Shown here: piece by piece, positions 61,684-64,000 of the stretch | Layout of the letters: every line of letters begins with the position of its first letter | Position numbering within the stretch: the stretch's first letter is position 1 | Source of the DNA: Polaromonas sp. JS666 | Lineage (GTDB): Bacteria > Pseudomonadota > Gammaproteobacteria > Burkholderiales > Burkholderiaceae_C | Direction: 5' to 3' | DNA length: 64,000 bases | Assembly (NCBI RefSeq): GCF_900103405.1 | Contig: NZ_FNHX01000014.1 | Coordinates: 1 to 64,000, forward strand | The notes under the pieces: generated by a model | Seen by the model: the letters and a program-made list of their open reading frames with translations, nothing else | Database searches by the model: none | What the model was told of the DNA's origin: nothing | Made by a program: the position numbers and the translations under genes

Positions 61684-61689
61684 GATAAT
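61684..61689 (+). promoter_or_regulatory. GATAAT box six bases before the NUDIX gene
   Basis: GATAAT ends six bases before the ATG at 61696 and there is no Shine-Dalgarno. This is the same layout as at argS and benE and suggests a leaderless message. No -35 element is apparent. Confidence 0.4.
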
Positions 61690-61695
61690 CAATGC

Positions 61696-62220
61696 ATGAA
61701 CAATCGATGGAAGCCCAGCGTCACGGTCGCTGCGGTCATAGAAAAAATAATCGACGGCGTCCCCAAGTTCCTGCTGGTGGAGGAGGAGACCCGGGACGGC
61801 CTCAAGCTCAACAACCCCGCCGGCCACCTGGACCCGGGCGAAAGCCCGGTTCAGGCCTGCGCCCGTGAAACGCTGGAAGAAGCTGCCTGGCACTTCAAGC
61901 CCACGGCCATCGTCGGCGTCTACCTGTCACGCTTCGAGCGGGCCGTGCCCGGCCAGGACCAGCCGCTGGACATCACCTATTTGCGCTTCGCGTTTTGCGG
62001 CGAGCTCGGCGACCACGTCCCCGGCCAGGCGCTGGATGAAGGCATTGTGCGCACCGTCTGGCTGACGGCTGACGAAATCCGGGCCAGCGTACCCAAGCAC
62101 CGTAGCCCCCTGCTGTTGACCTGCCTGGAAGACTACCTGGCCGGCAAGCGCTACCCGCTGGAGCTGGTGACCACGGATGCCAGCGTGCATGCACCGCTGG
62201 GCCAGCCCGGGGCTCAGTAA
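61696..62220 (+). CDS. NUDIX hydrolase (NudJ-like)
   Basis: A 174-residue hydrolase. The Nudix box GHLDPGESPVQACARETLEEAAW (about residues 43-65) is complete except that the consensus glycine near its end is alanine. Length and neighbours resemble phosphatases that act on thiamine or nucleoside pyrophosphates (NudJ). The 3' end overlaps opgD by seven bases on the opposite strand. Confidence 0.82.
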   Translation: MNNRWKPSVTVAAVIEKIIDGVPKFLLVEEETRDGLKLNNPAGHLDPGESPVQACARETLEEAAWHFKPTAIVGVYLSRFERAVPGQDQPLDITYLRFAFCGELGDHVPGQALDEGIVRTVWLTADEIRASVPKHRSPLLLTCLEDYLAGKRYPLELVTTDASVHAPLGQPGAQ

Positions 62221-63815
62221 AAAATCCGTTGCGCCACGGGCGGCGGCGCCCACTGGTACAGCCAGGTTTCGGTCAAGGGCTGGCCGTCGACCTGCAAATG
62301 CATGCGCAGGTTGATGGGTACCGTGCTCTCGCCATCGGGGCGCAGGTCGAACATGGCGCGCCATCCCTTGATGGCGTCCAGCGGCCGGGCCGAGGTCAAC
62401 TCAATCGTGCCGCGCGAGGCGGTGATCACGGCCTTGACCGGGGCCCCGGCCTTCAGCAGCGCAAAGTCGCCGCCCGCAAAATCGACCGCAAAACGCCGTG
62501 AGTAGGCGGTGCGCTTTTGCCCCACCACGCCGCCCAGGCCGGTACGCGTGGCCACGCAGCGCGCCAGCGGCCCTTGCGCGGCGGGCGGCTGGCCGCCCCA
62601 GTGCAGCCGGTAGGAAAACAGCAGTTCCTGCCCCGCCTGCGGCTTGTCCCTGGGGTTCCAGAAGGCCACGATGTTGTCAAAGGTTTCATCCACGGTCGGG
62701 ATTTCCACCAGTTGCACCGCGCCGGCGCCCCAACCGGCCTTGGGCTCAACCCACAGGCTGGGGCGTTTTTCGTAGAACACACCGTCGTCCTGGTAGTGGT
62801 CAAAGTTGCGGTCGCGCTGCATCAGGCCGAAACCGCGCGGGTTGTCGTCCTGGAAGGCGTTGAACTGCAGTTGCGCCGGATTGGTCAAGGGGCGCCACAG
62901 CCATTCGCCCGTGCCGCTGTGCATGGCCAGGCCGTCGGTGTCGTGGATTTCGCCGCGCCAGTCCCAACCCATGCGCCTGTCGTTCTCGCCGGTCTGGAAC
63001 ATGCTGGTGCACGGCGCAATGCCCAGGCGGTCTATGGTCTTGCGCGGGTACAGCGCCACGTCCAGGTCCATGATCTGCGTGTCGCCCGGCGTGATCACAA
63101 AGCGGTAGGCGCCGCTGACACTCGGCGAGTCCAGCAGGGCGTAGACGGTCAGTGAAGCCGCCTTCGGGTCCGGCTTTTCGAGCCAGTAGCCGATGAAATC
63201 CGGAAACTCTTCCGGGAAGGTTTGCGCCGTGTCGATGGCCAGGCCCCGTGCCGACTGGCCGTACTGCCATTCGCCGCCCACCGCGCGAAAGTAGCTCGCG
63301 CCCAGAAAGGCCGCCACGTCACGCACGGGATCGGTGTGGAAATTGAGGCGGAAGCCGGCAAAACCGAGGTCGGCGGGCAGTTGCTCGCCCCGCACGCCGC
63401 TTTTCCCGTAGTCGAACATGGCCGGGTCATAGGCCAGCTCCTGGGCCTGGCCGTTGCTCACTTCGTGCATGCGCACCGGCGTCTTGAAATACAGGCCGAG
63501 ATGGAAAAATTTGGCCACGAAACGCAGCTTGTCATCGCCCCACAAGGCATGGTCGTCGCGAAAGCGGATGGCCTGGTGCTGGTCCCAGTTCAGGTCCGCA
63601 ATACCGGAGGGCAAGGCCACCGCCCGGGTCCGGTAGGGTTTGGCGGCCAGGTCGCGCGCCTGGCCCTTGAGCGCCGCGTAGTCGAAGGCCTGGGCCTTGC
63701 CCACGGGTTTGAGGCCCGCGGCCTGCGCCAGCGATGACAGCCACGGCAGGCCGGTGGCCATGCCGGCCGCCGCCGCGGCCCGGCCGGTGCGGGAAAGAAA
63801 TTGACGTCGTTGCAA
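62214..63815 (-). CDS. opgD: Glucan biosynthesis protein D
   Basis: A 533-residue periplasmic protein of the OpgD/MdoG family, which shapes osmoregulated periplasmic glucans. The first residues QRRQFLSRTGRAAAAAG carry a twin-arginine signal (RRQFL), as in OpgD but not OpgG. The start is a TTG at 63815 with AGGAG eight bases upstream; a longer frame to 63995 puts 60 unrelated residues before the Tat motif. The family segments FDYGKSGV and GEWLWRPLTNP are present. Confidence 0.9.
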   Translation of the reverse strand: MQRRQFLSRTGRAAAAAGMATGLPWLSSLAQAAGLKPVGKAQAFDYAALKGQARDLAAKPYRTRAVALPSGIADLNWDQHQAIRFRDDHALWGDDKLRFVAKFFHLGLYFKTPVRMHEVSNGQAQELAYDPAMFDYGKSGVRGEQLPADLGFAGFRLNFHTDPVRDVAAFLGASYFRAVGGEWQYGQSARGLAIDTAQTFPEEFPDFIGYWLEKPDPKAASLTVYALLDSPSVSGAYRFVITPGDTQIMDLDVALYPRKTIDRLGIAPCTSMFQTGENDRRMGWDWRGEIHDTDGLAMHSGTGEWLWRPLTNPAQLQFNAFQDDNPRGFGLMQRDRNFDHYQDDGVFYEKRPSLWVEPKAGWGAGAVQLVEIPTVDETFDNIVAFWNPRDKPQAGQELLFSYRLHWGGQPPAAQGPLARCVATRTGLGGVVGQKRTAYSRRFAVDFAGGDFALLKAGAPVKAVITASRGTIELTSARPLDAIKGWRAMFDLRPDGESTVPINLRMHLQVDGQPLTETWLYQWAPPPVAQRIFY

Positions 63816-64000
63816 AGTGGCAGCTCCTGCAAGAAGGGGCTTTCCATTGTGCTGGAAACATCCGCGGCGACGCGCCGCGGCCATCGACATTAGTCCGAAC
63901 GGCTCAGCAAACCCGGTGGTTCGCCTCTGCTGGGCACCATCCTGCGGTCTACAGCCGCATGGCCGGCAGGGCCGTAAGGCCCCGAGCCGGCGCAAAAGCC
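63816..64000. other. Region upstream of opgD, to window end
   Basis: No coding region is evident. AGGAG at about 63824-63828 on the minus strand is the opgD ribosome binding site. A promoter may lie near the window edge but I cannot place it. Confidence 0.4.

Noticed and set aside
63816..63995. N-terminal extension of OpgD
   Set aside because: The extra 60 residues precede a proper Tat signal and have no family similarity; a TTG with AGGAG eight bases upstream gives the expected protein.
1..64000. tRNA, rRNA, CRISPR, prophage or insertion-sequence genes
   Set aside because: I looked for cloverleaf ends, repeat-spacer arrays, integrases and transposases and found none that I could support.

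Overview
The window is a GC-rich chromosomal segment of a betaproteobacterium, most likely a member of the Comamonadaceae (Polaromonas/Variovorax/Rhodoferax type). This rests on the gene families (tandem Bug-type tripartite tricarboxylate receptors, a split PntAA/PntAB/PntB transhydrogenase, DUF1631, lptA-lptB-rpoN), dense coding with short convergent or ATGA-type overlaps, and intergenic repeats of a kind I associate with that family. I see no tRNA, rRNA, CRISPR, insertion sequence or prophage. The exact species is not determined.

Layout. 1-336 is an intergenic repeat and a polypurine tract ahead of benE (benzoate symporter), gshB (glutathione synthase) and a secreted histidine phosphatase. 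3.2-5.7 kb is a minus-strand set: glutamine amidotransferase, MFS exporter and 4-oxalocrotonate tautomerase. 5.9-11.7 kb holds a zinc-ribbon metallopeptidase, a small GIY-YIG-like protein, OsmC, a large DUF1631 protein preceded by a 32-codon ORF, and a secreted orphan. 11.7-14.7 kb has malate synthase G and an L-2-haloacid dehalogenase.

14.8-31.8 kb is the metabolic centrepiece: an apparently complete non-phosphorylating pentose (L-arabinose-type) oxidation regulon. It encodes an SDR sugar dehydrogenase, SMP-30 lactonase, aldose epimerase, IlvD/Edd aldonate dehydratase, DHDPS-family 2-keto-3-deoxy acid dehydratase and 2-oxoglutarate-semialdehyde dehydrogenase, with a LysR regulator. Two different sugar ABC importers are interleaved in it: ChvE-GguAB sits between YtfQ and YtfRT-YjfF. 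An ATTGATATC motif recurs at both divergent promoters of the regulon and may be the operator.

31.8-37.8 kb is an IclR-controlled set: HMG-CoA-lyase-like enzyme, CaiB/BaiF CoA transferase, two tandem Bug receptors and an SMP-30 protein. It looks like uptake, CoA activation and retro-aldol cleavage of an organic acid. A LysR gene, a DUF2214 membrane protein, and a divergent LysE/ArgO exporter with its LysR regulator follow.

41-49.7 kb is housekeeping: a PsiF-repeat protein, argS, a SPOR protein, dsbA, lptA, lptB, rpoN, an RlmL-type rRNA methyltransferase and a coupled PIN-domain protein. 49.7-55 kb carries a GltS-like FMN protein, a UPF0149/SEC-C protein, MTA/SAH nucleosidase and fadD. 55.1-58.7 kb is the transhydrogenase operon, with an unrelated secreted protein coupled into its middle. 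The window ends with mmsA and its divergent LysR, a NUDIX hydrolase, and the Tat-exported glucan protein OpgD.
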